Below are positions 28,409 to 36,476 of a stretch of 64,000 bases of DNA, one piece after another. The position numbers and the translations under genes are program-made. The notes beneath the pieces are model-generated. The model searched no databases and was not told the origin of the DNA. It was given only the letters and a program-made list of their open reading frames with translations. Position 1 is the first letter of the stretch, and each line of letters begins with the position of its first letter. This stretch comes from Deltaproteobacteria bacterium (GTDB taxonomy: Bacteria > Desulfobacterota > Binatia > HRBIN30 > JACQVA1). Location: assembly GCA_016210005.1 (NCBI GenBank), contig JACQVA010000076.1, positions 1-64,000 of the forward strand, given 5' to 3'.

Positions 28409-28472
28409 CGCCGTTCTCCTCTCTCCATCTTCAGCAGGGCTTGGCGGCGGAGATCTTGCCGGCTTCGGGGAC

Positions 28473-30146
28473 CTACCACGGCGAGGCGTACCACCACTTG
28501 CCGGGCTGGGCGATGCCGTCTTCGATCAGGATGTGCATCAGGTTGTAGCCGACCGCCATCAGACACAAGCCGCCGGGATGGGCGCCGGACTGGTGTGCAA
28601 GGTAGAGCCCGTCGATCCCGGGCACGCGATAACGCGCCATCTCTGGCAGCGGGCGCTCGTTCCACCACTGGTCGCGGTCGCAGCGGATGCCGTACCACGA
28701 GCCGCCGAGCATGCCGGTGTTGCGGAACTCCTGTTCGAGCGGCGACTCGCCCCAGATGCGCACCAGGTTGGGCGGCTCGACATTCTCGACGACGCAGGAG
28801 AGCGCCTGGCGCATGTACTCGTCCCACTTGGCCTTCTCTTTGTCCATGGCGTCCATGCCGGCGACGTTGTACTCGGGCGTCGGCACCAGCATCCACAGCG
28901 GCCCGTTGACGACGTAGCCCGAGCGCGTGCACTGAGGATTGCTGGGATCGTAGAGCGAGCTGGACACCATGCCCCACATGGCCCGCTCGGGCGGCAGCGT
29001 GAGATTGGCCTGGCGGCCGAGCACGTCGCGCACGTTCTCGAAGTAGATCTCGCGGCTGTCGGAAGGGAAGAACGGGCCGACGAAGGGCTGCGGCTCGTCC
29101 GACGGGCGTTGGAACTTGGGCCGATAGCGCAACTCCTCGCGAGTGAGGAAGTGTGCCATGTAGAGACTGCCGCCCTTGAGGCTCAGGTCTTTGATGCGCT
29201 GGAGGAAGCCGGCGTCGAGATGGCGCGGGCCGATCATGTTCAAGAACGTCGGCTTGATGTGCGCGGCGCTGATCACCGCCTTGTTGGCCCAGATCTTCTT
29301 CGCGCCCCAGGTCGCATCGTCGCGCAAGCGGACGCCGGCGGCGCGGCCGTTCTCGATGATGATCTCCTCCACCGGGCAGCAGGCGCGGAAGATCGCCCCG
29401 TGCGCCACGGCGCAGCGAAACAGGGCGTGATAGTAGCCGTGCATGTTGCCGCGTGCGGCGACGGGTTTGGCCACTGCCGGCGGGAACACGGTGGCGACGC
29501 TGCAGAGCGCCGGAATGGCCACGCCTTCCATGTGGCCGTGGGCGCCGGAGACCAGCGCCGTCCACGCCATGTTCACCTTGAACGGTTCGGTCTCACAATG
29601 TTCGTCCATCAGGTCGAACATCGTCATTTCCATCAGCTCGCGGCTCCACACCTCGGGCAGGTGCTGCTTGTACACCTGCATGTAGGGGATGGTGTGCTCG
29701 TTCAGCTCGACCCCGCGCGGATGCGGCGGGCACCAGAACGTGGCCCGCATCAGATCCTTGTAGAAGGGCGGGCTGTTCAACAGGCCGGTGATCTTCGCCC
29801 AGCCCATCTTGTCCTTCTCGGTGATCTTGACCGGCCCATCGCTGGTGAAGAGGTAGCGATCGGAATCGAACGGCACGGGAATGTTCGGGTTCCAATCCAT
29901 CCGGAAACCGTAGCGCCACAGTTCGAGCTGCTCCCACCCGGGGGCAGAGCCACCGTAGTTGGCGATCGCGTGCGGTTGGATGCGCACGCCGGCAATGGGT
30001 TCACAGGTCTCCTGCGCCCCGCCGCATTCCGGCCGTTCTTCGAGCACACAGACACTGAGCCCGCACTTGGCCAGATACGCCGCGGTCGTGGTGCCGTTGT
30101 GGCCGGCGCCGATGATGACGACATCATACCGTTCTTCCTTGGCCAT
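28473..30146 (-). CDS. Phytoene-desaturase-superfamily FAD oxidoreductase, A type, copy 1 (A1), ended early by an in-frame TAG
   Basis: 557 residues from ATG 30146 (AAAGGGGG upstream; a GTG at 30164 is the alternative). The FAD fold DVVIIGAGHNGTTTAAYLAKCG and VLEERPECGG match A2, as does the C-terminal FAD region ending YASPW. At 28473-28475 the codon is TAG where A2 has TAC (Tyr). Past it the same frame continues VPEAGKISAAKPC to a TGA at 28431-28433, matching the A2 tail IPEKGKISAADGRK. The stop therefore looks like a recent point change that removes ~14 tail residues, or a read-through site. Since only the tail is lost, the enzyme is probably still functional. It is the first structural gene after tetR. 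Confidence 0.85.
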   Translation of the reverse strand: MAKEERYDVVIIGAGHNGTTTAAYLAKCGLSVCVLEERPECGGAQETCEPIAGVRIQPHAIANYGGSAPGWEQLELWRYGFRMDWNPNIPVPFDSDRYLFTSDGPVKITEKDKMGWAKITGLLNSPPFYKDLMRATFWCPPHPRGVELNEHTIPYMQVYKQHLPEVWSRELMEMTMFDLMDEHCETEPFKVNMAWTALVSGAHGHMEGVAIPALCSVATVFPPAVAKPVAARGNMHGYYHALFRCAVAHGAIFRACCPVEEIIIENGRAAGVRLRDDATWGAKKIWANKAVISAAHIKPTFLNMIGPRHLDAGFLQRIKDLSLKGGSLYMAHFLTREELRYRPKFQRPSDEPQPFVGPFFPSDSREIYFENVRDVLGRQANLTLPPERAMWGMVSSSLYDPSNPQCTRSGYVVNGPLWMLVPTPEYNVAGMDAMDKEKAKWDEYMRQALSCVVENVEPPNLVRIWGESPLEQEFRNTGMLGGSWYGIRCDRDQWWNERPLPEMARYRVPGIDGLYLAHQSGAHPGGLCLMAVGYNLMHILIEDGIAQPGKWWYASPW

Positions 30147-30198
30147 CGACCAACCCCCTTTCACCTAAGACGCAATTAGCCTTGATCGGGCAGAATAC

Positions 30199-30345
30199 GT
30201 TCACCACGAAGGGCACCACGACCACGAAGGACGGCAATGCGAGATCGGCGGATCGGTCTGGAGCCAATTTCATCAGCCATGGAATTACTTTGGTGTTCTC
30301 TCTTCGTGCTCTTCGCGAACTTCGTGGTGAGGATTTGTTTGTCTC
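30199..30345. repeat. Intergenic inverted repeat of CACCACGAAG units
   Basis: The 206-bp gap between tetR and A1 contains TTCACCACGAAGGGCACCACG plus ACCACGAAGG at 30200-30230, and on the other side CTTCGTGCTCTTCGCGAA followed by CTTCGTGGTGAGGA at about 30303-30334. These are imperfect reverse complements built from the same CACCACGAAG word, with an ~80-bp centre. Such units are common as dispersed intergenic repeats. It lies where a promoter for A1 would be expected. Confidence 0.5.
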
Positions 30346-30352
30346 ATCAAGG

Positions 30353-30958
30353 TTAGGCAGCGCGCCGCCGGATTGCGGGCAGCAGCCAGCGCTTGAGAAA
30401 GGCGCGGATCTCCGACTCGGTACGCGGGCGTGGTCCCGGATCGGTGAGAAAGGACTGCAACAGTCGGAGGATCAACTCCGCGAGTTCGTCCACCTCTTTG
30501 GAAGTCAGCGGCGACCAATCTTCGTTCACCGCCCGCAGGGCGCCGTGACTCACCTCCAGAGTGACCACGGAGGACATGCTCCGGCCGCCACGCCCACCGT
30601 TGCGACCCTGGCTAAAGAGCGGACCGAGTCGCGGGTCGGCTGGAATTTCGCGCAACAGGAAGAGCATCGCTTCGATGATCCGCTCGCCGGGGTCCCGGCG
30701 ACGGCGGGCGTGCCGTAGCATGCGCTCGACGATGCCGCCCGCCGTCAGCGCGAAGGCCGCCCGCAGCAGTTCATCGGTGCTGTCGAAGTAACGGTATACG
30801 GTCCGCCGGGTGACACCTGCCTCCGCCGCCACGTCAGCGATGCTCGTCTTCTCGAGGCCAAAACGCTCGAAGCAACGCCGGGCCGCATCCAGCAGTCGAC
30901 TGCGTGCCTCGGTGTCGTTGGCAGGTGCCGGCAAGCCGGCCCAGGCAGGTGCACGCAT
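30353..30958 (-). CDS. TetR/AcrR-family transcriptional regulator
   Basis: 201 residues. Residues ~18-65 form the TetR DNA-binding domain: SRLLDAARRCFERFGLEKTSIADVAAEAG followed by the recognition helix text VTRRTVYRYFDSTDELL. The rest is an all-helical ligand/dimer domain, ending in an Arg-rich tail. TetR proteins usually repress their own promoter and an adjacent operon until a small hydrophobic ligand binds. Here the gene is the codirectional first gene ahead of the six-gene flavoprotein/diiron run, ~206 bp upstream of A1. A strong promoter overlapped by a 7-bp inverted repeat lies ~75-110 bp upstream of its start, suggesting autoregulation. Confidence 0.92.
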   Translation of the reverse strand: MRAPAWAGLPAPANDTEARSRLLDAARRCFERFGLEKTSIADVAAEAGVTRRTVYRYFDSTDELLRAAFALTAGGIVERMLRHARRRRDPGERIIEAMLFLLREIPADPRLGPLFSQGRNGGRGGRSMSSVVTLEVSHGALRAVNEDWSPLTSKEVDELAELILRLLQSFLTDPGPRPRTESEIRAFLKRWLLPAIRRRAA

Positions 30959-31030
30959 CGTCTTCGATCACTCCAATGGTTCGCCCCTGGCCTTGGACTA
31001 CGGACGCCGCCTTTCGCCCAAGGCAATGAG

Positions 31031-31065
31031 GATACACAGATACGAAGCGTGTATCTCCATGTCAA
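31031..31065 (-). promoter_or_regulatory. tetR promoter with overlapping palindromic operator
   Basis: On the minus strand TTGACA (31065-31060) is followed after 17 bases by TATCTG (31042-31037), a good sigma70-type promoter directed at tetR. GATACAC at 31031-31037 and GTGTATC at 31049-31055 form a perfect 7-bp inverted repeat with an 11-base centre that covers the -10 box and the spacer. This is the usual placement and half-site style of a TetR-family operator. Binding has not been shown. Confidence 0.65.
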
Positions 31066-31103
31066 GCGAAATCTAGCGGGGAACAGGAGGAAGGAGGGAA
31101 GGT

Positions 31104-31202
31104 TCATACTCCCTCTTCATATGCCCGCCTTTCCTTGGGGTCGGCTTTCCGAACCGAGATCAATCGAACGTCGTCGCCGCGATAGGTGTAGGCGATGGCC
31201 AT
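31104..31202 (-). pseudogene. C-terminal remnant of a BrnT-family toxin
   Basis: The minus strand encodes a 32-residue stretch from ATG 31202: AYTYRGDDVRLISVRKADPK then ERRAYEEGV. It matches the conserved end of BrnT ribonuclease toxins (typical wording RIISARKATRKERRAYE). The rest of a BrnT (about 60 residues) and a BrnA antitoxin are not recognisable around it, so this is most likely a relic of a toxin-antitoxin module. It lies between the tetR promoter and the kinase end. Confidence 0.5.
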
Positions 31203-31367
31203 GAGAGAGATTTGATCGGAACAGCCTGGGACGCTAGCAGCCGCGGGGAAGTGACCGTCCGCTCCGCCGATGGCTCATGCGCGGCACCCGGGCCGCCTGG
31301 CGTCAACACCGACTTCGGTTCCCGGCCGGGAGTGCTGTGGTTCTCAGGCTTGCTTAACGCGATCCTT

Positions 31368-33551
31368 TCACAGTCTCGGCTCGCTACCGTGGCTTGGCAC
31401 CGCCGCAATGTGCACGCAGAAAGTCGAACCGCGACCGGGCTCGCTGTCGACCTCGATGGTGCCGCCGAGGGCGTCGACCAAGCGGCGCACGATATAAAGG
31501 CCGAGCCCAACGCCGCCGTAACGATGAGCTATCGATCTGTCGGCCTGACGAAAGGCCTCGAAGATCACCGGCAGTGCCTCGGCCGCAATACCGATACCGG
31601 TATCGCTGACGGTAATGGCCACGCCGTTGCGCTGGGCACGCACATCGACGGTAACCGTACCGCGGTCGGTGAACTTGATCGCGTTGGTGACCAAATTCTT
31701 GACCACGACCTTGAGCTTGATGGGATCGGTGTGCACCAGCGGCAGGTCCGGATCCACGCGCCAGACCAGCTCAACCCCCGGCTTGTCCTCCGCCAGGCCC
31801 TCGGCTTCCAAGGCGCAAAAGAGCTCAGCTAGCGGCACGTCGCTCATGTCGAGCGGGAGCCGGCCGCTCTCGAGGCGGCTGAGGTCGAGCGTGGCATTGA
31901 TCAGATCGAGCAGCTCCTGCGCGCTCTTGTGCACCCGGCGCACCACTTCTGTCTGCTCACCGCCGAGCTGCCCGAACTCGCCGTCGCCGAGCAGGTCGGT
32001 GTAGCCGATCATGACATTGAGCGGCGTGCGCAGCTCGTGCGACATGGTGGCGACGAATTCGGACTTGAGCTGATTTGCCCGCTCCAGCTCTTCCACCAAC
32101 CGGGCGTTCTCCAAGGCCAGTGACGCCAGCTGTCCGATACCGCGGGCGATGCGCTCCTGTTGCGGGTTCATCGGCTCGCGCCGGCCGCGGTAGCCGGCGG
32201 TGTGTAGCCCGAGCAGTTCGTCCCCGCGCCGCAAGGCAACGTACAGGAGAGCGGTAATACCGTAGCGTAGCGGCAATGTCACCGCGGCCTCACCGGACGG
32301 CTGTGTCGCGCCGACGTTGACCATTCCCTCACGCTGTAGGCGATCGAGCAGACCGGCCAGCAGCGGCCGGGGCACCCGCAGCACGCGCAGGGCTTCCCAT
32401 TGCTCCGGCTGGTCACCGTGGCCGGCGACCGGAACGAAGACGTCGGCATCGCGCTGCCAGAGATAGGTGTGACTGCAATCGCAGCCGAGCATCTCGGTGG
32501 TGAGCTGGCACAAACGGTCGAGCAGCCTGGGCGTGTCGAGCGACGAGATCAGCTCGTGGCCGACGCGCGCCAGCGCGCCCGAAACCACCGCCTCCTCGGT
32601 CTTGGCGCGGTAGAGCTGGGCCGACTCGATCGCCATCGCCAGCTGCCGTGCAATGCCCTCGCACAGCTCGAGCTGGGCGGCATCGAAAGGGCGGTCGACC
32701 ATGCCGCCGCAACAGGCCAAGGCGCCGAAGACGTGGCCGCGTACCATCAGCGGCACCACCATCATGGCGGCGATGCGAAAGCTGCGAAACAGCTCGCCGA
32801 CCACCGGGGCGAAGTGACAGGTGTCATTGACGACCACGCTCTGGCCGTTGGTGATGCGGCCGCCGAACAACCCGGTCGGCACGAACTCCAATGCCGCCGC
32901 CTCACCCAACAAGTCCGCCGGCACGCCGTAGTGCGAAAGGATTCGAAACGCTTCGCGGGCCTCATCCCAGTGGAAGGTAGCCACTCGCTCACAGGGAAGA
33001 ACGGCGGCGACGCGGCGCTCGACACGCTCGAGCAGCTCGGCCAGATCCAACGTCCCGCTGATGTCGCGGGCGATCTCCAGCAACGCCGCCATGCGTTGCT
33101 CCGCCTGCTTGCGCTCGGTGATATCGACCATCATGCCGCGCAAAGCCTGGATCCGCCCGCCGGCGTCGCGCACCACCCGCACCCGGTCGCGTACCCACAC
33201 CACGCGGCCGTCCGCACCCATCAGGCGGTAGGCCAGATTGTGGTTGCCACCTGCGGAAAGCACCGCCTCGTAAAATGCCGCGGCCTGCTCACGATCGTCC
33301 GGATGAGCATGGGGTGGCCAGAAATGCGGCTGCATCAGCCAGCGCTCGACCGGGTAGCCCAAGATGGCCTCAGCCCGGCGGCTGACGAAAGTGAGTCTGA
33401 AAGTGTCCAAACCGGTTCGGCCGATTGCGGCCATGATCGGGGTTGCTTCCCACAGGATCGCGTCGAGATCCTGTACCAGATCGTGAAACCGCTGTTCCGA
33501 CTCCGCGATGACGGTGCGCAGATGGGCCACGTCGGTGCTGACCGGGCTCAT
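31368..33551 (-). CDS. PAS-GAF-GAF sensor histidine kinase (soluble)
   Basis: 727 residues with no membrane segment. A PAS/PAC sensor (~15-150, ending GMMVDITERKQAEQ) is followed by two GAF regions (~155-320 and ~330-490), a HisKA domain with SHELRTPLN (~510-520) and a HATPase_c domain (~610-720) with the N-box TNAIKF, DTGIGI and GVGLGLYIVRRL. All catalytic parts are intact. The second GAF plus HisKA part is visibly paralogous to the receiver-GAF protein at 13679-15367, which has lost the His and the ATPase. No response regulator is adjacent. It lies 54 bp upstream of the end of alpha1, on the same strand; a role in controlling either neighbouring redox locus is possible but unproven. Confidence 0.92.
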   Translation of the reverse strand: MSPVSTDVAHLRTVIAESEQRFHDLVQDLDAILWEATPIMAAIGRTGLDTFRLTFVSRRAEAILGYPVERWLMQPHFWPPHAHPDDREQAAAFYEAVLSAGGNHNLAYRLMGADGRVVWVRDRVRVVRDAGGRIQALRGMMVDITERKQAEQRMAALLEIARDISGTLDLAELLERVERRVAAVLPCERVATFHWDEAREAFRILSHYGVPADLLGEAAALEFVPTGLFGGRITNGQSVVVNDTCHFAPVVGELFRSFRIAAMMVVPLMVRGHVFGALACCGGMVDRPFDAAQLELCEGIARQLAMAIESAQLYRAKTEEAVVSGALARVGHELISSLDTPRLLDRLCQLTTEMLGCDCSHTYLWQRDADVFVPVAGHGDQPEQWEALRVLRVPRPLLAGLLDRLQREGMVNVGATQPSGEAAVTLPLRYGITALLYVALRRGDELLGLHTAGYRGRREPMNPQQERIARGIGQLASLALENARLVEELERANQLKSEFVATMSHELRTPLNVMIGYTDLLGDGEFGQLGGEQTEVVRRVHKSAQELLDLINATLDLSRLESGRLPLDMSDVPLAELFCALEAEGLAEDKPGVELVWRVDPDLPLVHTDPIKLKVVVKNLVTNAIKFTDRGTVTVDVRAQRNGVAITVSDTGIGIAAEALPVIFEAFRQADRSIAHRYGGVGLGLYIVRRLVDALGGTIEVDSEPGRGSTFCVHIAAVPSHGSEPRL

Positions 33552-33605
33552 AGAGTGTTGCTCGCCTTTCCGCGCGTGCCGTCGACCGCCACGCGAGCGT
33601 GCTGA

Positions 33606-36452
33606 CTACACGTTGGCGCGCTCTATCTCAACCGGCACGCCACGGGGTACGTGCACCGGACCGCTGGCGAAGGCGCGGAAGCGCAGATGCCCGTAGTCGC
33701 CGACGAAGTGAACCGGCTTGTAGGGCGAGGCGACCACCTCCATGTTGCTCTGCCAGCCCGGAAACTGCAGCGGCTCCCAGGCGTGATAGATTATGGCTTC
33801 GCCCGGGGCGATCGCGGCCGACAGGCGTGCGCGCACGCGAAAAGAGCCCTGCTCGTTACGGACGGCGACGAACTCATGATCCCTGATGCCACGTGCCTGC
33901 GCATCCGCAATAGACATCCACATGGAGGGTTCGCCCCGTTGCAGGTGCAGCATCGTGCGCTCGGCGCGCCAGATCGCGTGAATGCTCCAACGGGTGTGGC
34001 CGCCGGTGAGAAAGATCGGATAAGCCCCGCCCGCTCCCGGCAGCGGCTTCCAGCGTGGCAACACTTCGTCGGCTTCGGCGAACCAGGGGTGATCAAGATA
34101 GAACTGCTGCCGCCCGGTGAGCGTGGGCCAGGCGTGCTTGTCTTCGACGTGAATGCGCGACGGGCTTAGGCTGCCTTGCGCTTCCACCTGGCTGCCGATG
34201 CCGTTGGTTGTACCCCAGGTACTGATCGCGCGCGCCTGCACGGCACCGACCTGACGCGCCTCTCGCCAAGTCATGCCGCGTGTCGGCGCGGAATCCTGCA
34301 AGATGCGATCGAGCACCTTCTCGTCGTCCTGCGCCCCGTACTGCCCGTTGTCGGTGAAACGATCGGCGATCGTTGCCAGCCCGTCTGTGAGGCCGCGCGC
34401 GCGGGCGCGTTCTTGCACCCGCTGCGCCAGGTGCGACATGATTTCCCACTCCGGCTTGGACTCGCCCAGTGGGTTCATCGCCTGATCGCCGACCACGATG
34501 TACGGCGCCAGTGCGACCGCGTACTTGATGCCGCGCTTTTCGTAGTAGCCCGCCGCCGGCAGCAGCAGGTCAGCCTTGGCGCCGGTGGTGGAGAGCCGCG
34601 TATCAACGGCGACTATCAACTTGAGCTTCGGCCACAGTACCCGTTCGATGACCTGGGGTAGCGGCCAGCGTCGCAGCGGGTTTACGCCCGAGGTCACCAG
34701 CACGCGCGGCGGGCGATCAGCCGCCGGGCGCACCGGCAGCCAGCCGCGCTCGACCGCCTCTTTGAAGTACACATGCCCGGCTCGCGGCAGCGTCGGGTCG
34801 GCCACGATCTTGTCTTGGGCCTCGCCCAGACCGCCGTGGACGTGCAAGAACAGGTGTGACGGCGTCCACGTCAGCTGGGTACGCGAGAACTCCGCGATGG
34901 CTTGCTCCATGGCTCGCGGCGGCGGGGTGTAGACCTTCAGCACCTGCCGTTGCAGCCAAGAAGGGCCCGAGCCGAGCAGTTGATCGCCGCCCTCGAACGG
35001 GATCCAAGCGGCGAAGCGCACTCCCGAGCCAGTGTGGCCGTGTTGACCGCGCAGGGCCGAGAGTAGGATCAGCGTTCGCTGCAAGAGATCCGCGTGGTAG
35101 AACTTGCACGAGCCCCAGGTGGCGTAGATGAGCGTACGCTTGGAGGTCGCCAGCAGCGCGGCCAGCTGTTCTTGAACTTGCGGCCCGACGCCGGTGACCT
35201 GCGTCACGTACGCGGGCGTGTACGACGCGACGCGCTCGCGCAGGCGATCGAGCACCGGGCGTACGCTCAGCGTTGCGCCCGGCGTTTGTGCCTCGAAGCG
35301 GCCCGTTAGCGCCGGCACCACCTCGCCGAGGGCAAGCGAGTCACTCCAGCATCCGGAGGTGCCGGGGGCCTCGACGATCTTTCCCGCGCTGGTATCGAAG
35401 ACGTAGAAGACGTCCGGCTTGCCGCCGTCAGCCATGTCCGATTGGCGCAAGAAGCGGCCGTTGTCATCGCGTACCAGGAAGGGCAGGTCGGTTTGCTCGC
35501 GGATGTAGGCTTCGTCGATAGCGTTGCGTGCCAGCAGTGCGCGCACCAGCCCGAGGGCCAATGCAGTATCGCTGCCGAGGCGGGCATTCACCCACAGTGA
35601 GGCATGGATGGCACTGGGCGAGAGATCAGGACTGACGGTGACCACGGTGGTGCCGCGGTAGCGTGCTTCGGTGGCGAAGTGGGCGTCGGGAATCCGGGTC
35701 GAGACCGGGTTGCAGTGCCAGAAGATCAGGGTGTCGCTGCGGCACCAATCGTCGGAGCTGCCGTCGACGAAGGAAGTCCCCCACGTCTGGAGCGCACCCT
35801 TAGCGAGGTCACCGGTGCCGGCGAAGCCGTCGAGCATGGTGGCACCCATGAGCGTGAACAGGCGCATCTCGCCGATGGTGCTCGGGCCCCAGTCGACGTT
35901 CGAGGTACCGTTGTCGTAGACCACGGTCTCGATCCCGGCCTCCTGGGCCGCCTCGACGATGGCATCGGCGATGCGGCTGTAGGCTTCGTCCCAGGAGAGC
36001 CGCCGCCATTGCCCCGAGCCGCGCGGACCGACGCGCTCCAGCGGATAGGTCAGCCGCCCCGGTGAAAGCGCCAACGAGCTGTAGCAGTTGCCCTTTTGGC
36101 AGCCGCGCGGCGCGTAGTCCGGCAGCCCAGCGGCGTCGCGGCCATAGACGTCCGCTTGCTCCTCGCGCCAGACCACGCCGTCTTTGACGTAGAGATCGAA
36201 GGCGCAGGCGCTGAAGCAATTGGCGCGCAGATGCGTGCCCTTGACCACGCGGTCCCACCGCCAGGCGGTGCGGTAGACGTCCTCCCAGGCGGTGTAATCA
36301 GGCAGCGGTTGAGCGGCGTGCGCCACTCCCGTGGCCGGGGCTGAGCGTGGCGCGAGGTGATGCAGCGACAGGGCCAAGGCCGCGGCACCGCTGCCGACCA
36401 GCAGCTGGCGGCGGGTGAGTCCGCGGTCTCGAGCTGACGGGTCGTCTTGCAT
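33606..36452 (-). CDS. Tat-exported molybdopterin oxidoreductase, type II DMSO reductase family (alpha1)
   Basis: 948 residues; AAGGAGG precedes ATG 36452. The N-terminus has a Tat signal (LTRRQLLVGSGAAALALSL, ~res 12-30), so it is folded in the cytoplasm and exported. The [4Fe-4S] FS0 motif follows: THLRANCFSAC then PRGCQKGNCYS, i.e. H-x4-C-x3-C...C. With WREEQADVYGRD this is the wording of the ethylbenzene dehydrogenase / dimethylsulfide dehydrogenase / selenate reductase group. The Asp in GTGDLAKG aligns with INDFSPG of alpha2 and is a candidate Mo ligand. The C-terminal cofactor domain includes LTGGHTRWSIHAIWR. It lies 24 bp after the MFS gene. No gamma heme subunit or dedicated chaperone gene is seen. 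The substrate is unknown. Confidence 0.9.
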   Translation of the reverse strand: MQDDPSARDRGLTRRQLLVGSGAAALALSLHHLAPRSAPATGVAHAAQPLPDYTAWEDVYRTAWRWDRVVKGTHLRANCFSACAFDLYVKDGVVWREEQADVYGRDAAGLPDYAPRGCQKGNCYSSLALSPGRLTYPLERVGPRGSGQWRRLSWDEAYSRIADAIVEAAQEAGIETVVYDNGTSNVDWGPSTIGEMRLFTLMGATMLDGFAGTGDLAKGALQTWGTSFVDGSSDDWCRSDTLIFWHCNPVSTRIPDAHFATEARYRGTTVVTVSPDLSPSAIHASLWVNARLGSDTALALGLVRALLARNAIDEAYIREQTDLPFLVRDDNGRFLRQSDMADGGKPDVFYVFDTSAGKIVEAPGTSGCWSDSLALGEVVPALTGRFEAQTPGATLSVRPVLDRLRERVASYTPAYVTQVTGVGPQVQEQLAALLATSKRTLIYATWGSCKFYHADLLQRTLILLSALRGQHGHTGSGVRFAAWIPFEGGDQLLGSGPSWLQRQVLKVYTPPPRAMEQAIAEFSRTQLTWTPSHLFLHVHGGLGEAQDKIVADPTLPRAGHVYFKEAVERGWLPVRPAADRPPRVLVTSGVNPLRRWPLPQVIERVLWPKLKLIVAVDTRLSTTGAKADLLLPAAGYYEKRGIKYAVALAPYIVVGDQAMNPLGESKPEWEIMSHLAQRVQERARARGLTDGLATIADRFTDNGQYGAQDDEKVLDRILQDSAPTRGMTWREARQVGAVQARAISTWGTTNGIGSQVEAQGSLSPSRIHVEDKHAWPTLTGRQQFYLDHPWFAEADEVLPRWKPLPGAGGAYPIFLTGGHTRWSIHAIWRAERTMLHLQRGEPSMWMSIADAQARGIRDHEFVAVRNEQGSFRVRARLSAAIAPGEAIIYHAWEPLQFPGWQSNMEVVASPYKPVHFVGDYGHLRFRAFASGPVHVPRGVPVEIERANV

Positions 36453-36476
36453 ACCCCTGCGCCTCCTTGACTGGGG

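Noticed and set aside
28473-28475. Pyrrolysine or other recoded residue at the A1 TAG
   Set aside because: The paralogue has Tyr here and no pyl genes or suppressor tRNA are visible in the window; a single TAC to TAG change is the simpler reading. Kept only as a finding to check.
21233-30146. Carotenoid biosynthesis cluster
   Set aside because: The enzymes belong to the broad desaturase superfamily, but no phytoene synthase, cyclase or GGPP synthase lies in the region, and the A type has an unusual C-terminal FAD region.
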